Counted from the stretch's first letter, positions 1-10,059 are shown. The stretch: DNA of 64,000 nucleotides from Comamonadaceae bacterium (GCA_947478725.1 CANJWZ010000003.1:62001-126000), one strand, 5' to 3'. Program-made: numbers and translations. Notes: generated by a model not told the origin, from the sequence alone.

Positions 1-820
1 GCTGGTTGTAGTCGCCACCGGGGTTTTGGATGCCTACTTTTTCGTACGCCGCATAAGGCCGTGTCAAGGCATCTTGCAGCGAGGCGGCGTAACCTTCGAG
101 GCTGTTGTAACTGACGGCCAAGGACGCCTGTGCGTCGCTCTGGTAGCCCAGCCGGCCCATGCGCAGCGATGTGCCGTAGGGCATGTACATGGTGCTCGGG
201 CTCAGTTGCTGTAGCTCGTGTTGCCTGCCGGCCACAAAGGTCGAACACACGGCAGGCGACGCGCCAAACAGGTACAGCAGCAAAAACGACTGGCGGCGAA
301 AGTTGCGAATCTGCGCAAAATACTGCTCGCTGGTGACCCCCGGGAACGACCAGTTGTAATGAATGCCAGAAATGGTTTGCATGCGCCGCCCGTAGCGGTG
401 CGACAGGCCCAGGCGATACACGCTTTTGGCGCGGCCCACGTTGGACGAGCCAAAACGGGCCACCGGAATGGTTTCATCCGTCGGCAAACCGCAGGGCATG
501 CTGGATACCCACAACATCTCGTCGCCCAGCGCCTGCATGCTGCGGTAGGTGAACTGGTGGACTTGCGTCAGCTCGTCCAGGGCAGCCTGCACGCTGGTGT
601 GAACGCCCGTGACCAGCTCAACCTGCGATTCGCTGAAGTCAGTCGTGATGCAGGGATGCGTCAGCGCCGAACCCAGGGCCAGAGGATGCGGCGTCAGTGC
701 CAACGCGCCGCTGGGCTGGGCCCTAAGGCTTTCTTTTTCGATCCCGCAAGACATGCCTTTCAGGCGATCAGGCGACAAATCTGTGCTCGACAGGAATGTG
801 TGTGCCTGTAAATGGGTCAT
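1..820 (-). CDS. gshA: Glutamate--cysteine ligase, N-terminal part (runs off the left window edge)
   Basis: Reverse strand from ATG at 820 translates MTHLQAHTFLSSTDLSPDRLKGMSCGIEKESLRAQPSGALALTPHPLALGSALTHPCITTDFSESQVELVTG..., typical of GshA. Absent from the ORF track, probably because it is truncated. Confidence 0.9.
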   Translation of the reverse strand, partial: MTHLQAHTFLSSTDLSPDRLKGMSCGIEKESLRAQPSGALALTPHPLALGSALTHPCITTDFSESQVELVTGVHTSVQAALDELTQVHQFTYRSMQALGDEMLWVSSMPCGLPTDETIPVARFGSSNVGRAKSVYRLGLSHRYGRRMQTISGIHYNWSFPGVTSEQYFAQIRNFRRQSFLLLYLFGASPAVCSTFVAGRQHELQQLSPSTMYMPYGTSLRMGRLGYQSDAQASLAVSYNSLEGYAASLQDALTRPYAAYEKVGIQNPGGDYNQ

Positions 821-1014
821 GGTGCTATCTTCCGTATTCTTTTCGACTGGGCTGGAAGTTATCACAGGCCAGCTTTTTTCGCTGGCGCGAGCCGCTTATC
901 AGCGCTGAAGCGAAGCACATGCCTTCTTTTGGCTTGCCAGTTCAACTTGCAGGCCAAGAGAAAGAACTATAAAGTATCAAAAAACAATGTATGTGAAGCA
1001 TTTTTCAGGGATGT

Positions 1015-1794
1015 ATGGTCAATTTCTTTAAAAAGCTGTTCTCGTCGGCTGGTGTCAAGCAGCCCCCGGCTGGCGACAGCTCTTTGTCCAACAGCCACAC
1101 TCACCATCAGTCCATCCTCAATGATGGTTCGGAAACGGCGACCCGCGGCCAACTGGTGCAGGTCGTGATGCGCGACCTGGTCCGCAAAAGCGGCATACCG
1201 CCGGCCTGGATTCAGTGCCAGATTCAGGTCGTCAGCAGCCGCAAGCGGGGCCGGGGCATTTTTGTGCGCCTGGTGGTCAAGCAATGGGATCAGCGACTCA
1301 TGAAGTACGCTTTCGCCTTTCAAAAAGCGCTGCTGACAGACATCGTTCAAGTTGAACCCAAGGCGGCCGCCTGGTTGCACGGCATTGCCTGGCAACTTGA
1401 AGTGGCCAGCACCTGCCCCGTGACCGAGCTGCCCGGCGGCCAATACTGGAAAACACACGGGGAAGTCGATCCTTTTGACATCGTTGCCATGCCCGCCAGT
1501 GCCATGCCTGCTCAAGCGGCTGTTACTGGCCCCATGGCTGCCCCAGGGTCTGTTGCGGGAGTGACGCTGTCCAATCCAGTGACGCCTGTGCTTGCCGCGG
1601 CTGCGGTTCCTGCCTTTGCTCTGGACGAGCTTGAACCGCTGGCGCCTGTGATTGAAAAGCCGCCAACGCCAGAAAACGACACCGCGGAGGACCTGGAACG
1701 CCTGTTTGCCATCCGGGACAGGGAACTGAAACACCCGGCCGTCAGCAAGCCGTTGCCACAGGGTTACGAAAAAACCGAGCCCTCGCCCCTTTAG
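1015..1794 (+). CDS. Conserved hypothetical protein
   Basis: 259 aa ORF with coherent codon usage; no family recognised with certainty. Confidence 0.6.
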   Translation: MVNFFKKLFSSAGVKQPPAGDSSLSNSHTHHQSILNDGSETATRGQLVQVVMRDLVRKSGIPPAWIQCQIQVVSSRKRGRGIFVRLVVKQWDQRLMKYAFAFQKALLTDIVQVEPKAAAWLHGIAWQLEVASTCPVTELPGGQYWKTHGEVDPFDIVAMPASAMPAQAAVTGPMAAPGSVAGVTLSNPVTPVLAAAAVPAFALDELEPLAPVIEKPPTPENDTAEDLERLFAIRDRELKHPAVSKPLPQGYEKTEPSPL

Positions 1795-1828
1795 ACGGTC
1801 TGGCTGGCTGTCTGGCTGGCCGTCAACT

Positions 1829-2491
1829 TCAAGCCAGAACGCGGTTCAAAAAAACCTCAAGGTCGGCGACTTCCTCTGGGCACACCGAGTGCTCCATCGG
1901 GTAGTCGTGCCACTCTACCGCATAGCCGATAGCCTTCAACGCATCGCGTGATGCCGTGCCGCGTGGCAATGCCACCACAGGGTCGCGCGTGCCGTGGGCC
2001 ATGAAAATCGGCGTCTTCAGGCTTGCCGCCGTGTGCTCGGCCGCCAAATTCGCGGCCAGCGGCAAATAGCCCGACATGCCCACAACGCCCGCCAGCGTCT
2101 CGGCGTGGCGCAGGCCCACCATCAACGACATGGCGCAACCTTGCGAAAAACCGGCGACCACGATGCGGCTGGCGGGCATGCCGCGCGCTTTTTCGTTGGC
2201 GATCAGCGCTTCAATCTCCACACGCGACTGGCGCAGGCCCGCCTCGTCTTCACGTTTGACCAGGTCCGCCGACAGAACGTCGTACCAGGCAGGCATCATG
2301 TAGCCGCCATTGATGGTCACGGGGATGGTCGGCGCATTCGGAAACAGGTAACGCACGGGCCCGACGCCTGACAAATCCAGTTGCTCAGCAATCGGCACAA
2401 AGTCGCGCCCATCAGCCCCCAGGCCGTGCATGATGAGGATGGTGGCGACCGGGTTCTCACCGGTTTGGGCTTCCAGAACTTGAAGGGGCAT
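1829..2491 (-). CDS. Carboxylesterase / phospholipase (alpha/beta hydrolase)
   Basis: MPLQVLEAQTGENPVATILIMHGLGADGRDF...GFSQGCAMSL...AHGTRDPVV; GxSxG motif. Start placed at the internal Met. Confidence 0.85.
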   Translation of the reverse strand: MPLQVLEAQTGENPVATILIMHGLGADGRDFVPIAEQLDLSGVGPVRYLFPNAPTIPVTINGGYMMPAWYDVLSADLVKREDEAGLRQSRVEIEALIANEKARGMPASRIVVAGFSQGCAMSLMVGLRHAETLAGVVGMSGYLPLAANLAAEHTAASLKTPIFMAHGTRDPVVALPRGTASRDALKAIGYAVEWHDYPMEHSVCPEEVADLEVFLNRVLA

Positions 2492-2637
2492 GATGGTTTT
2501 AGGGTAGGTCAATGAAAGGTGATTCACCAGCTGCAAATTTTGACGGTCAGCGGCCAAAAGGCAGCCCCTGGCGCATCGACGGCTATGGGGTGGTCGCGAA
2601 CAAGGGTCGCAGGGCTTGCATGAAGCAGCGCAAGACG

Positions 2638-2694
2638 CTCCTTTATGAGGAGCTACTCGCCCTTGTATTCATTGGCTTGCAGCCCTATTTAGCT
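2638..2694 (+). repeat. Dispersed 48-57 bp element, copy A (intergenic)
   Basis: GCTCC-TTTATGAGG-AGCT-N19-GGCTTGCAGCC; spacing 9 and 19. Confidence 0.75.
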
Positions 2695-2696
2695 TC

Positions 2697-3206
2697 TTAA
2701 TAGGTACCGAGATAGTCTTTTTTGCCGACCTCAACACCGTTGTGCCGCAAAATAGAATACGCCGCCGTGGCGTGAAAAAAGAAATGCGGCAGGCCGTAGT
2801 TCACCAGGTACGACTGGCCGGTAAAACGCTTTTCTTTGGGGGTACCGGCTTGCGTGATGATCTCGCGGGTGGCGGCAGCGTCAAACTTGGCAGGGTCCAG
2901 CCCACCGATAAACGCCAGCACCGTGTCGATGCGGCTTTGCAAGTCTGCGAAGGTCTGCTCGTTGTCGTCCACCTTGGGCACGTCAACGCCTGCCAGCCGG
3001 GCTGACACGCTTTTGGCAAAGTCGCTGGCCACCTGCACCTGGCGCAGCAGGTTGAACATGTCAGGAAACAGCCGGGCATGTAGCAGCGCGTTGGGGTCCA
3101 GTTTTTTGTCGATGGCGTGGGCTTCGGCCTTGCGCAAGACCTCTTTGAGGCCGCCGAGCATTTGTTTGAAAACAGGAATGGACGTGGTGTAGATAGAGAT
3201 GGTCAT
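2697..3206 (-). CDS. DUF1993 family protein
   Basis: MTISIYTTSIPVFKQMLGGLKEVLRKAEAHA...FFHATAAYSILRHNGVEVGKKDYLG. Confidence 0.8.
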   Translation of the reverse strand: MTISIYTTSIPVFKQMLGGLKEVLRKAEAHAIDKKLDPNALLHARLFPDMFNLLRQVQVASDFAKSVSARLAGVDVPKVDDNEQTFADLQSRIDTVLAFIGGLDPAKFDAAATREIITQAGTPKEKRFTGQSYLVNYGLPHFFFHATAAYSILRHNGVEVGKKDYLGTY

Positions 3207-3282
3207 GGTTTCTTTCGTTGAATCAGGCTGTATTGTGCAGGCTGACGTATGATTTTACGAAAACCACCCTCAAAGGCGCCAA

Positions 3283-4491
3283 ATGAACGCTCCAACTCCC
3301 CAATCCACACTTCAGCCCACGCTGGCTGCCCTACCCCTCATTAAAAAATGGGTGTCTTTCGCCTCGGTATCACGCGACAGCAACTTGGCCCTGATTGAAT
3401 GGACGCGCGATTTGCTTGAATCCCAAGGCATTAAATGCCGGCTGATCTATGACGACAGCGGCAAAAAAGCCAATTTGTGGGCTACCTTGCCCGCCCACGA
3501 CGGCGAAAGCAAAACTGGCGGGCTGGTGCTGTCGGGCCACACCGATGTGGTGCCTGTTGACGGCCAACCGTGGAACACCGACCCCTTTGAAGCGCAAATC
3601 ATCGGCGACAAGCTGTATGGACGCGGCGTCACCGACATGAAAGGCTTTGGCGCCACCGCTTTGATGATGGTGCCCGAGCTGCTCAAGCGCAAGCTCAAAA
3701 AGCCGGTGCATCTGGCTTTCAGCTACGACGAAGAAGTCGGCTGCATCGGCGTGCGCCGCCTGATTGCCGACATGGTGGACCAGGGCTTTCGGCCGGCGGG
3801 CTGCATCGTTGGCGAACCCACCGGCATGCAGGTGGTGATTGCGCACAAAGGCAAGCATGCCTACAAAACATCGGTGCGCGGCTTTGAAGCGCATTCATCA
3901 CTGACGCCCCAAGGAGTCAATGCGGTTGAAATTGCCTGTGAGTTTGTGGGCAAGCTCAAAGCCATGCACCGCAAGCTTCAGGCCGAGGGGCCCTTTGATC
4001 CGCTGTTTGATGTGCCGTTTACCACCATTCACACCGGCGTGATTGCTGGCGGCACGGCGCTGAACATCATCCCGCGTGACTGCGACGTGACCTGGGAGAT
4101 TCGCCACCACCACCTCAACTCTCCCGTGACCTTGTTCAACGAAGCCAAAGAATTTGCCGACAGCCTGCTGCCGGCCATGCAAGCGGTTGCGCCCGGCACC
4201 GGCATCACGCACCACCTGAACTCGGTGCTGCCGGGCTTTGCCACCGACGCCAACAGCGACATTGCGCGCCTGTGTTTTAAGTGTGCAGAGGTCGACAGCG
4301 CCATGGGGGCAGGCAAAGTGTCTTTTGGCACAGAAGCGGCTCTGTTCCATCAGGTCGGCGTGCCAACCATTGTTTGCGGCCCCGGCCACATCGCCCAGGC
4401 CCACCAGCCCAATGAATGGGTGACGCTTGAGCAACTGGCCTGGTGCGAGCGCTTTATGCGCCATCTGGCCGATGAGATTTGTGTTTCTTGA
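3283..4491 (+). CDS. argE: Acetylornithine deacetylase
   Basis: M20 peptidase signatures: LSGHTDVVPVDGQPWNTDPF, GRGVTDMKGFGA, YDEEVGCIG, GEPTGM. Confidence 0.88.
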   Translation: MNAPTPQSTLQPTLAALPLIKKWVSFASVSRDSNLALIEWTRDLLESQGIKCRLIYDDSGKKANLWATLPAHDGESKTGGLVLSGHTDVVPVDGQPWNTDPFEAQIIGDKLYGRGVTDMKGFGATALMMVPELLKRKLKKPVHLAFSYDEEVGCIGVRRLIADMVDQGFRPAGCIVGEPTGMQVVIAHKGKHAYKTSVRGFEAHSSLTPQGVNAVEIACEFVGKLKAMHRKLQAEGPFDPLFDVPFTTIHTGVIAGGTALNIIPRDCDVTWEIRHHHLNSPVTLFNEAKEFADSLLPAMQAVAPGTGITHHLNSVLPGFATDANSDIARLCFKCAEVDSAMGAGKVSFGTEAALFHQVGVPTIVCGPGHIAQAHQPNEWVTLEQLAWCERFMRHLADEICVS

Positions 4492-4511
4492 CCGACTGAC
4501 TGGATTAAAAA

Positions 4512-5483
4512 ATGATGCAACGCAGAAATTTTGTTGTCGCGCCACTGGCTTTGGCGGCTGGTATCTCGACGGGTATGACATTCGCCCAAAATAATTCCAA
4601 ACTAGCCCGCATCGTCGTGCCTTTTGCCCCCGGTGGCGTGCAGGACCTGCTGGCACGCGCCATGTCAACCGAACTGGGCGTGGCCTTGGGCCAAACCGTC
4701 ATCATTGACAACAAGCCTGGCGCAGGCGGCACAGTGGGCACCGGCTTTGTCGCCAAGTCAGCCCCCGACAGCGGCGCAATGGTGCTGGCTGCGGCCAGCC
4801 ACAACATTGCCGGCAGCCTGTACACCAAGCTGTCCTATGACCCGCAAAAGGACTTTGCCCCCCTGGCCCATATTGGTACGGCAGACTACGTGCTGATGAT
4901 TCACCCGGACGTGCCGGCCAAAACAGCGGCTGAATACATTCGCTATGCCAAAGCCAACCCCGGAAAAATGAACTACGCCACCGCCGGCGTCGGCAGCGCC
5001 ACCCATTTGTCGATGGCTTACTTCAACGGTCTGGCGGGTATTGACGTGGTGCATGTGCCGCTCAAAGCCACCGGCGAGGCCATCAACGAGGTCATTTCAG
5101 GCCGCGCCCAGGCCGTGATTGCCGCCAGCATTGGTGCGCTGGCGTTTGCCAAAGACAGCCGCATTCGTTTGATTGGTGTCACGTCACCTAAACGCTCCAA
5201 ATATTTACCCGATGTGCCCACCATTGCCGAAAGCGGCTTGCCGGGCTACCAGTTTGACTCATGGTTTGGCCTGCTCGGCCCAGTAGCTACGCCTGCGGCT
5301 GAGGTCAACCGCATCAACGCAGCCATGGCCACCCTCCTCAAAGACCCGGTTGTCTTGGCCCGCCTCGACAAGCAGGGCATTGAGCCGCTGGCCATGAGCA
5401 ATGCAGACTTTTCCAAACTGCTGGCCATTGACTACGAAAGAATGGCCAAAGTGGTCAAGGCATCGGGCGCCAAGGTTGAATAG
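4512..5483 (+). CDS. Tripartite tricarboxylate transporter substrate-binding (Bug/TctC family) protein
   Basis: IVVPFAPGGVQDLLARAMSTELGVALGQTVIIDNKPGAGGTVGTGFVAKSAPDG-like Bug signature. Confidence 0.88.
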   Translation: MMQRRNFVVAPLALAAGISTGMTFAQNNSKLARIVVPFAPGGVQDLLARAMSTELGVALGQTVIIDNKPGAGGTVGTGFVAKSAPDSGAMVLAAASHNIAGSLYTKLSYDPQKDFAPLAHIGTADYVLMIHPDVPAKTAAEYIRYAKANPGKMNYATAGVGSATHLSMAYFNGLAGIDVVHVPLKATGEAINEVISGRAQAVIAASIGALAFAKDSRIRLIGVTSPKRSKYLPDVPTIAESGLPGYQFDSWFGLLGPVATPAAEVNRINAAMATLLKDPVVLARLDKQGIEPLAMSNADFSKLLAIDYERMAKVVKASGAKVE

Positions 5484-5705
5484 ACTGGGGGATGCACCTC
5501 CCTGAGAGGTTCGCCGCCGGTCGTATCCTGTGCCTTCCTTGTTTGCTGGCGAGCTTTAGCGCGGCCCTTCAGGCCCAGGACATCTTCGCAAAACTGTCCT
5601 AGAAGGTATGCGTGTCGGCAAGGACACCGACAACACCGGCGACCGCGTGACTGCCTGGTTTGGCGATGTGGGGTTTAAGAAGTAGTCTTTCCAGTCATCT
5701 GAGAC

Positions 5706-5762
5706 GCTACTTTTTTAGGAGCTTCTCGCCCATATTTTTATTGGGCCGCAACCACTTTTATG
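5706..5762 (+). repeat. Dispersed element, copy B (intergenic)
   Basis: GCTAC-TTTTTTAGG-AGCT-N19-GGGCCGCAACC. Confidence 0.75.
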
Positions 5763-5787
5763 CCTTAAATCGGCTTTTTTGGTGATG

Positions 5788-6750
5788 TCAAAGTGTTTTT
5801 TGCGAGGACATTTGGCGATTCAGCCAGTCGTCGACGACCGCCGGGCTGTTGATGGTTTTCAGCGCTTGATAGGCGACTTCAGCTTCAGGAAAGCGACGCC
5901 TTAAAAAATTCAGCCACTGCTTGAGTCGCCCGGCCTGCGCTTTGCTGTCCAGCCGGGTGGTCACGATATGCCAGAAGTCAAGGACCAGAGGCAGCAATTG
6001 CGCCCAGGTGACCGCGTGGGTTGGTGCATTGCTGCCAGACGCCTTGATGGCCAGCCCCAGCCCAGGGTCCACCACCGCGCCGCGCCCAATCATCAACATG
6101 TCGCAGCCTGAGATTTCTTTGCAGCGGCGCGCGTCGTCCACCGTCCAGATTTCGCCATTGGCCACCACCGGAATAGTGACCGCTGCGCGAATGTCGGCAA
6201 TGCGCTCCCAATAGGCCGGCGGGCGGTACGCCTGGGCTTTGGTGCGGGCATGCACCACCATCTCGTTGGCACCGCCATTGGCAATCGCCAAGGCGCATTC
6301 CACCGCGCGTGAATCGTCCAGGTAGCCCAGCCGCATCTTGGCCGACACCGGCATGTGCGCAGGCACAGCGCGGCGCACGGCAGCGACGATGGCATGAATC
6401 GTTTCAGGCTCTTTGAGCAGTGCCGCGCCGCCGCCGTGACGGTTCACCACGTTGGCGGGGCAGCCAAAGTTCAGGTCAATGCCCGCAGGCCCCAGGCTGG
6501 CCAGGCGCGCGGCGTTGTCGGCCATACAGGCGGGGTCAGACCCCAGCAGCTGCGCACGTACGGGCACGCCCGCAAAGGTGCGGCCGCCGTTGTGCAGCTC
6601 CGGCACGATGCGGGTGAAGACGCGCTCGGGCAGCAGCTGGTCGGTGATGCGAATGAACTCGGACACGCAACGATCAATACCGCCGACGCGGGTCAGGATG
6701 TCGCGCAGAACAAAGTCAAGCAGGCCCTCCATCGGGGCTAACAAAATCAT
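5788..6750 (-). CDS. dusC: tRNA-dihydrouridine(16) synthase
   Basis: MILLAPMEGLLDFVLRDILTRVGGID...DLNFGCPANVVNRHGGGAALL...VHARTKAQAYRPPAYWERIADI...ANGEIWTVDDA. Confidence 0.9.
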   Translation of the reverse strand: MILLAPMEGLLDFVLRDILTRVGGIDRCVSEFIRITDQLLPERVFTRIVPELHNGGRTFAGVPVRAQLLGSDPACMADNAARLASLGPAGIDLNFGCPANVVNRHGGGAALLKEPETIHAIVAAVRRAVPAHMPVSAKMRLGYLDDSRAVECALAIANGGANEMVVHARTKAQAYRPPAYWERIADIRAAVTIPVVANGEIWTVDDARRCKEISGCDMLMIGRGAVVDPGLGLAIKASGSNAPTHAVTWAQLLPLVLDFWHIVTTRLDSKAQAGRLKQWLNFLRRRFPEAEVAYQALKTINSPAVVDDWLNRQMSSQKTL

Positions 6751-6753
6751 TTT

Positions 6754-8106
6754 TTAGGCCGCCGCGAGTCGCCAAAGGGAGGTGACTTCTTTAGCCCGCG
6801 CCTCAGCCAGCGGATTACTGGCGTCCAGTGCCTTGGGGTGCTCAGGCTTGACATCCATCCGGCCCACCACCTTCAAGCCACCGGCAGAAAAAGCAGCCAG
6901 CAATTGCGCCCGCGTGCGCAGTCCCAGGTGCTCGGCCAGGTCAGACAAGATCAGCCAGCCCTCGCCCCCCGGTGCCAGATGCGCAGCCAGTCCTTTGACA
7001 AAGCCCAGCAACATGCGGCTGCCTTCGTCGTACACCGCGCCCTCCAGCGGGGAGCCAGGCCGGGCTGGCAGCCACGGCGGGTTGCACACAATCACCGAGG
7101 CCAGTCCTTCCGGGAACAAATCAGCCTGCATCACCTTGACCGGATTCGGCAGACGCAGCTTGTAAATGTTCTCTTTGGCGCACAGCAGGGCGCGCTCGTC
7201 CTGGTCGGTCGCCACCACCTGGTCAACATCACGCAAAGCCAGCACAGCCGCCAGCACGCCAGTTCCGGTGCCAATGTCAAAGGCGACGAATTTTGCAGGC
7301 CGCTTGGTGGGCAAAGGCGCTTTGGCCACCAGGTCAACATACTCACCCCGCACCGGCGAAAACACGCCATAGTGTGGATAAATACGGTTATTGGGTGCGG
7401 CCTTGGCAAGCGCAGCGCCCGTGGATGTCAGCGCAGGGATTTCGACGCCTTTCTTGCGCCACTCGTGCGCGCTGATGATGCCCATCAGCTCACGCAGCGA
7501 GGCAACGCTGGGGCCCCTTTCAACGCGTTCCGCCGACAAGCCGCCCTCAGGCGGAACAGCCCCCGCGGGGGGCAGCGACGTACGCGAAGCGACCAGCGTG
7601 GGGGCAGCACTGTCCCAGGCCTCGGTGCAAGCCTGTTTGGCATCGGGCGCGCGACGCAGGGCAATGCCGTAATCGCCGGCAAACTCGATCAGCACCATGC
7701 CAAGCACCCTGGCACGCTGGGCCTTGGCCTGGCGGTACAGGTGAAAGGCTTCCCCTGCGGGCACGCCTGACTCGGCTTGCGCCAAGGCTTTTTTACGCCC
7801 CATCTTCGCGGTTTTTGAGGCTTTGGGCGGTTTGTCAATGCGCCGTGCCAGCGCCTGCAGCAGCAGCCGCGCATTTTGAAAGTCACCCCGCCACAGCAGG
7901 CCCGTGCCCTCGCAGGCCTGACGGTACGCGCTATCAGCACTCAGGGTGTCATCAGCCAGCACCACGCGTTTTGGTGGCAGGGCGCCGCGTTCGGAGCGCC
8001 ACAGTGCGGCGCGCGGCTGTTTTTCCTCGGTCCAGTGGAGGGTTGGCACTGATGAATCAGTCGAAGAAAGCGGCGCATGGGGTGTGGGCATCAAATGGAA
8101 ACACAA
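6754..8106 (-). CDS. Class I SAM-dependent methyltransferase (HemK/RsmC-like)
   Basis: FDIGTGTGVLAAVLALRDVDQVVATDQDERALLCAKEN and VCNPPWLPARPGSPLEGAVYDEG. Confidence 0.85.
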   Translation of the reverse strand: MCFHLMPTPHAPLSSTDSSVPTLHWTEEKQPRAALWRSERGALPPKRVVLADDTLSADSAYRQACEGTGLLWRGDFQNARLLLQALARRIDKPPKASKTAKMGRKKALAQAESGVPAGEAFHLYRQAKAQRARVLGMVLIEFAGDYGIALRRAPDAKQACTEAWDSAAPTLVASRTSLPPAGAVPPEGGLSAERVERGPSVASLRELMGIISAHEWRKKGVEIPALTSTGAALAKAAPNNRIYPHYGVFSPVRGEYVDLVAKAPLPTKRPAKFVAFDIGTGTGVLAAVLALRDVDQVVATDQDERALLCAKENIYKLRLPNPVKVMQADLFPEGLASVIVCNPPWLPARPGSPLEGAVYDEGSRMLLGFVKGLAAHLAPGGEGWLILSDLAEHLGLRTRAQLLAAFSAGGLKVVGRMDVKPEHPKALDASNPLAEARAKEVTSLWRLAAA

Positions 8107-8416
8107 AAATTGAATTCCACTGTTTTAACAGATGGCCAGCAGCGACTTTAAAAAGTATCCCCCAAGGCGGTGGTGCAGACCTCAAAAAAAGTCACGACCA
8201 GCCGGCAAATGCGCCACCTGCCGGGCGTGAAGTTCAGCCCTGATGCGTTAGCGGCATGCCCGTCCATGTCAGCCGTGGTTTTTTCCATGAGGGTTCCTTA
8301 AAAGTCATTGGCACCAGCACTGAAAGCTTTTGGCGCACCATTGACTTTAGAAACAATACGGTCGGCAGCCCGTGCGAACCAGCACAGCCTTGCCCTAGGA
8401 CAAGACCCGAGAAACC

Positions 8417-8953
8417 TCAGTCTGCCGTGCGCCTCAAGCGCAGTTCTTCCAGCCGCACAGGACCAAAGGCGGTGGTCTTGAGCGACGGCATGTCGCGCTT
8501 GAAGCCGGCTGCATGCTCAAAAAACGCCAGCGCCGGGGCATTGGCAAGCAGCACCCAAGCGGTGACTTGGGTGCAGCCTTCTTCTCTCAAGCCGTCGCGC
8601 GCGCCGTCCCAGAGGGCCAGGCCCGCGCCGTTGCGCCAGTGCGCGGGTGTGATGTACAAAGCCCAGATCTCACCAACGCTGGACTTGGTGCCTGCATCGC
8701 GTGAGCGGTCAAAACCGACAAAGCCAATCACCTTGTCACTCTCGGTGGCCACCAGAATTTGTGGGTCGCTGTATTCAATCGCTTCTTTCCAGTAAGCCAG
8801 ACGTTTTTCAAACGTCATCGCTTTGAGGACTTCATCAGGTATCAAGCCCTGGTAGGCAGCTTGCCAGGTCGCAACATGGATTTCAGCAATCGCTTTGGCA
8901 TCGCGGGGGGCGGCAGGACGAACTAAATAGCTTGGCATTAAAAAATCATTCAC
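8417..8953 (-). CDS. GNAT family N-acetyltransferase
   Basis: VRPAAPRDAKAIAEIHVATWQAAYQGLIPDEVL...WALYITPAHWRNGAGLALWDGARDGLREEG. Confidence 0.85.
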   Translation of the reverse strand: MNDFLMPSYLVRPAAPRDAKAIAEIHVATWQAAYQGLIPDEVLKAMTFEKRLAYWKEAIEYSDPQILVATESDKVIGFVGFDRSRDAGTKSSVGEIWALYITPAHWRNGAGLALWDGARDGLREEGCTQVTAWVLLANAPALAFFEHAAGFKRDMPSLKTTAFGPVRLEELRLRRTAD

Positions 8954-9002
8954 AAGTTACAGAAAACCACTGATTGTCGCGCATGTTGTAATTTGCAGTG
9001 AC

Positions 9003-9287
9003 ATGACAAATGCAACCCTTTACACAGCCCGCATCGCCGGTACCGACATCACCTTCAGCGCACCGGCCGACATGCCCCTGCTGCATGCCGCAGAGCGGAT
9101 GGCTGCGCCTGGTTTGGTGATGGACAGCTCGTGCAGAAACGGCACCTGCCGCACCTGCATCTGCCAGCTGGTTGAAGGCCAAGTGACTTACCGCATCGAC
9201 TGGCCGGGGCTGAGCCTGGATGAAAAGCGCCAGGGATTTATCTTGCCGTGCGTGGCTTATCCGGTGTCGGATGTGGTGATCGGCTAA
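9003..9287 (+). CDS. 2Fe-2S ferredoxin-type iron-sulfur protein
   Basis: DSSCRNGTCRTCICQLVEGQVTYRIDWPGLSLDEKRQGFILPCVAYP: CX4CX2C...C plant-type ferredoxin motif. Confidence 0.85.
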   Translation: MTNATLYTARIAGTDITFSAPADMPLLHAAERMAAPGLVMDSSCRNGTCRTCICQLVEGQVTYRIDWPGLSLDEKRQGFILPCVAYPVSDVVIG

Positions 9288-9398
9288 GGGGTTTGAGAGG
9301 CTTGCGGCAGTCATGCTATTGAAGTCTGCTGGGCCTTCATCTGGCGTTACTTTGTACATCAGCCGGCTCCAAACAAACCAGCCCGCTGAAACAATGCA

Positions 9399-9776
9399 TC
9401 ACGTTTTCAAGTGCAAACTGTGGCGTTCGCAAAATAGCTCGCCCGAAAACACCTTGACCTTCATGCCCATGGCGGCAGCCTCGCGAGAGGTCAAACCGCT
9501 GCTGTAGGGAAAGGTATCGATCATCCACTCGTGCCGCCCAAGCACCTCCAGTGCTTCCCGATGGCTGCCAGGGCAAATAAATTCGATGCCCCCAGCCCCC
9601 AAGGCCTGCAACACTTTTTGTCGTGTCCGCTCGAAACGGAACTGGTGATGGACAAACAACTTCGGCCCCGGCAGCTTGCCCAGCCAAGCCAAAAAGCCGC
9701 GGGAAAGCTTGGCTGGATTCGAAAAAATAACAGGTGTGGACAGTTTATGCACAGGCGCTGAAGGCATGTACAACAG
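9399..9776 (-). pseudogene. C-terminal fragment of a putative glycosyltransferase / SPINDLY-like O-GlcNAc transferase
   Basis: IFSNPAKLSRGFLAWLGKLPGPKLFVHHQFRFERTRQKVLQALGAGGIEFICPGSHREALEVLGRHEWMIDTFPYSSGLTSREAAAMG. The upstream part is replaced by an IS3-like remnant. Confidence 0.45.
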
Positions 9777-9985
9777 GCGCTCTTGGAAAACCAAAGCCGA
9801 GGCACGCGTGGCGATCTTCACCTGGATTGAGGCTTGGTACAACCCGCTACGACGTCACAGTGGCCTGGGGCCAGCGTTCACCCTTGAAAGGCGCTTGGAT
9901 ATTGAAAAATCGAATATTGATATCATGAAAGCCGACGGCATTGTTCAAGAAGGTCAGAGTGTCCGGTGAATTGGGGCAACTCCAG
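9772..9985 (+). mobile_element. IS3-family transposase 3' remnant with possible right end
   Basis: SWKTKAEARVAIFTWIEAWYNPLRRHSGLG matches the IS3 OrfB C-terminal pattern (YN..RRHS.LG). It is followed by TGTCCGGTGAATTGGGGCAACTCC, which resembles an IS3-type end. Confidence 0.7.
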
Positions 9986-10059
9986 TAAGCAGCGCACAGG
10001 ATTTTCGAGATTATTCCGGCGCGAGGCTTTTCATATGGTTTTTTTCTTCTGGAGTTCAG

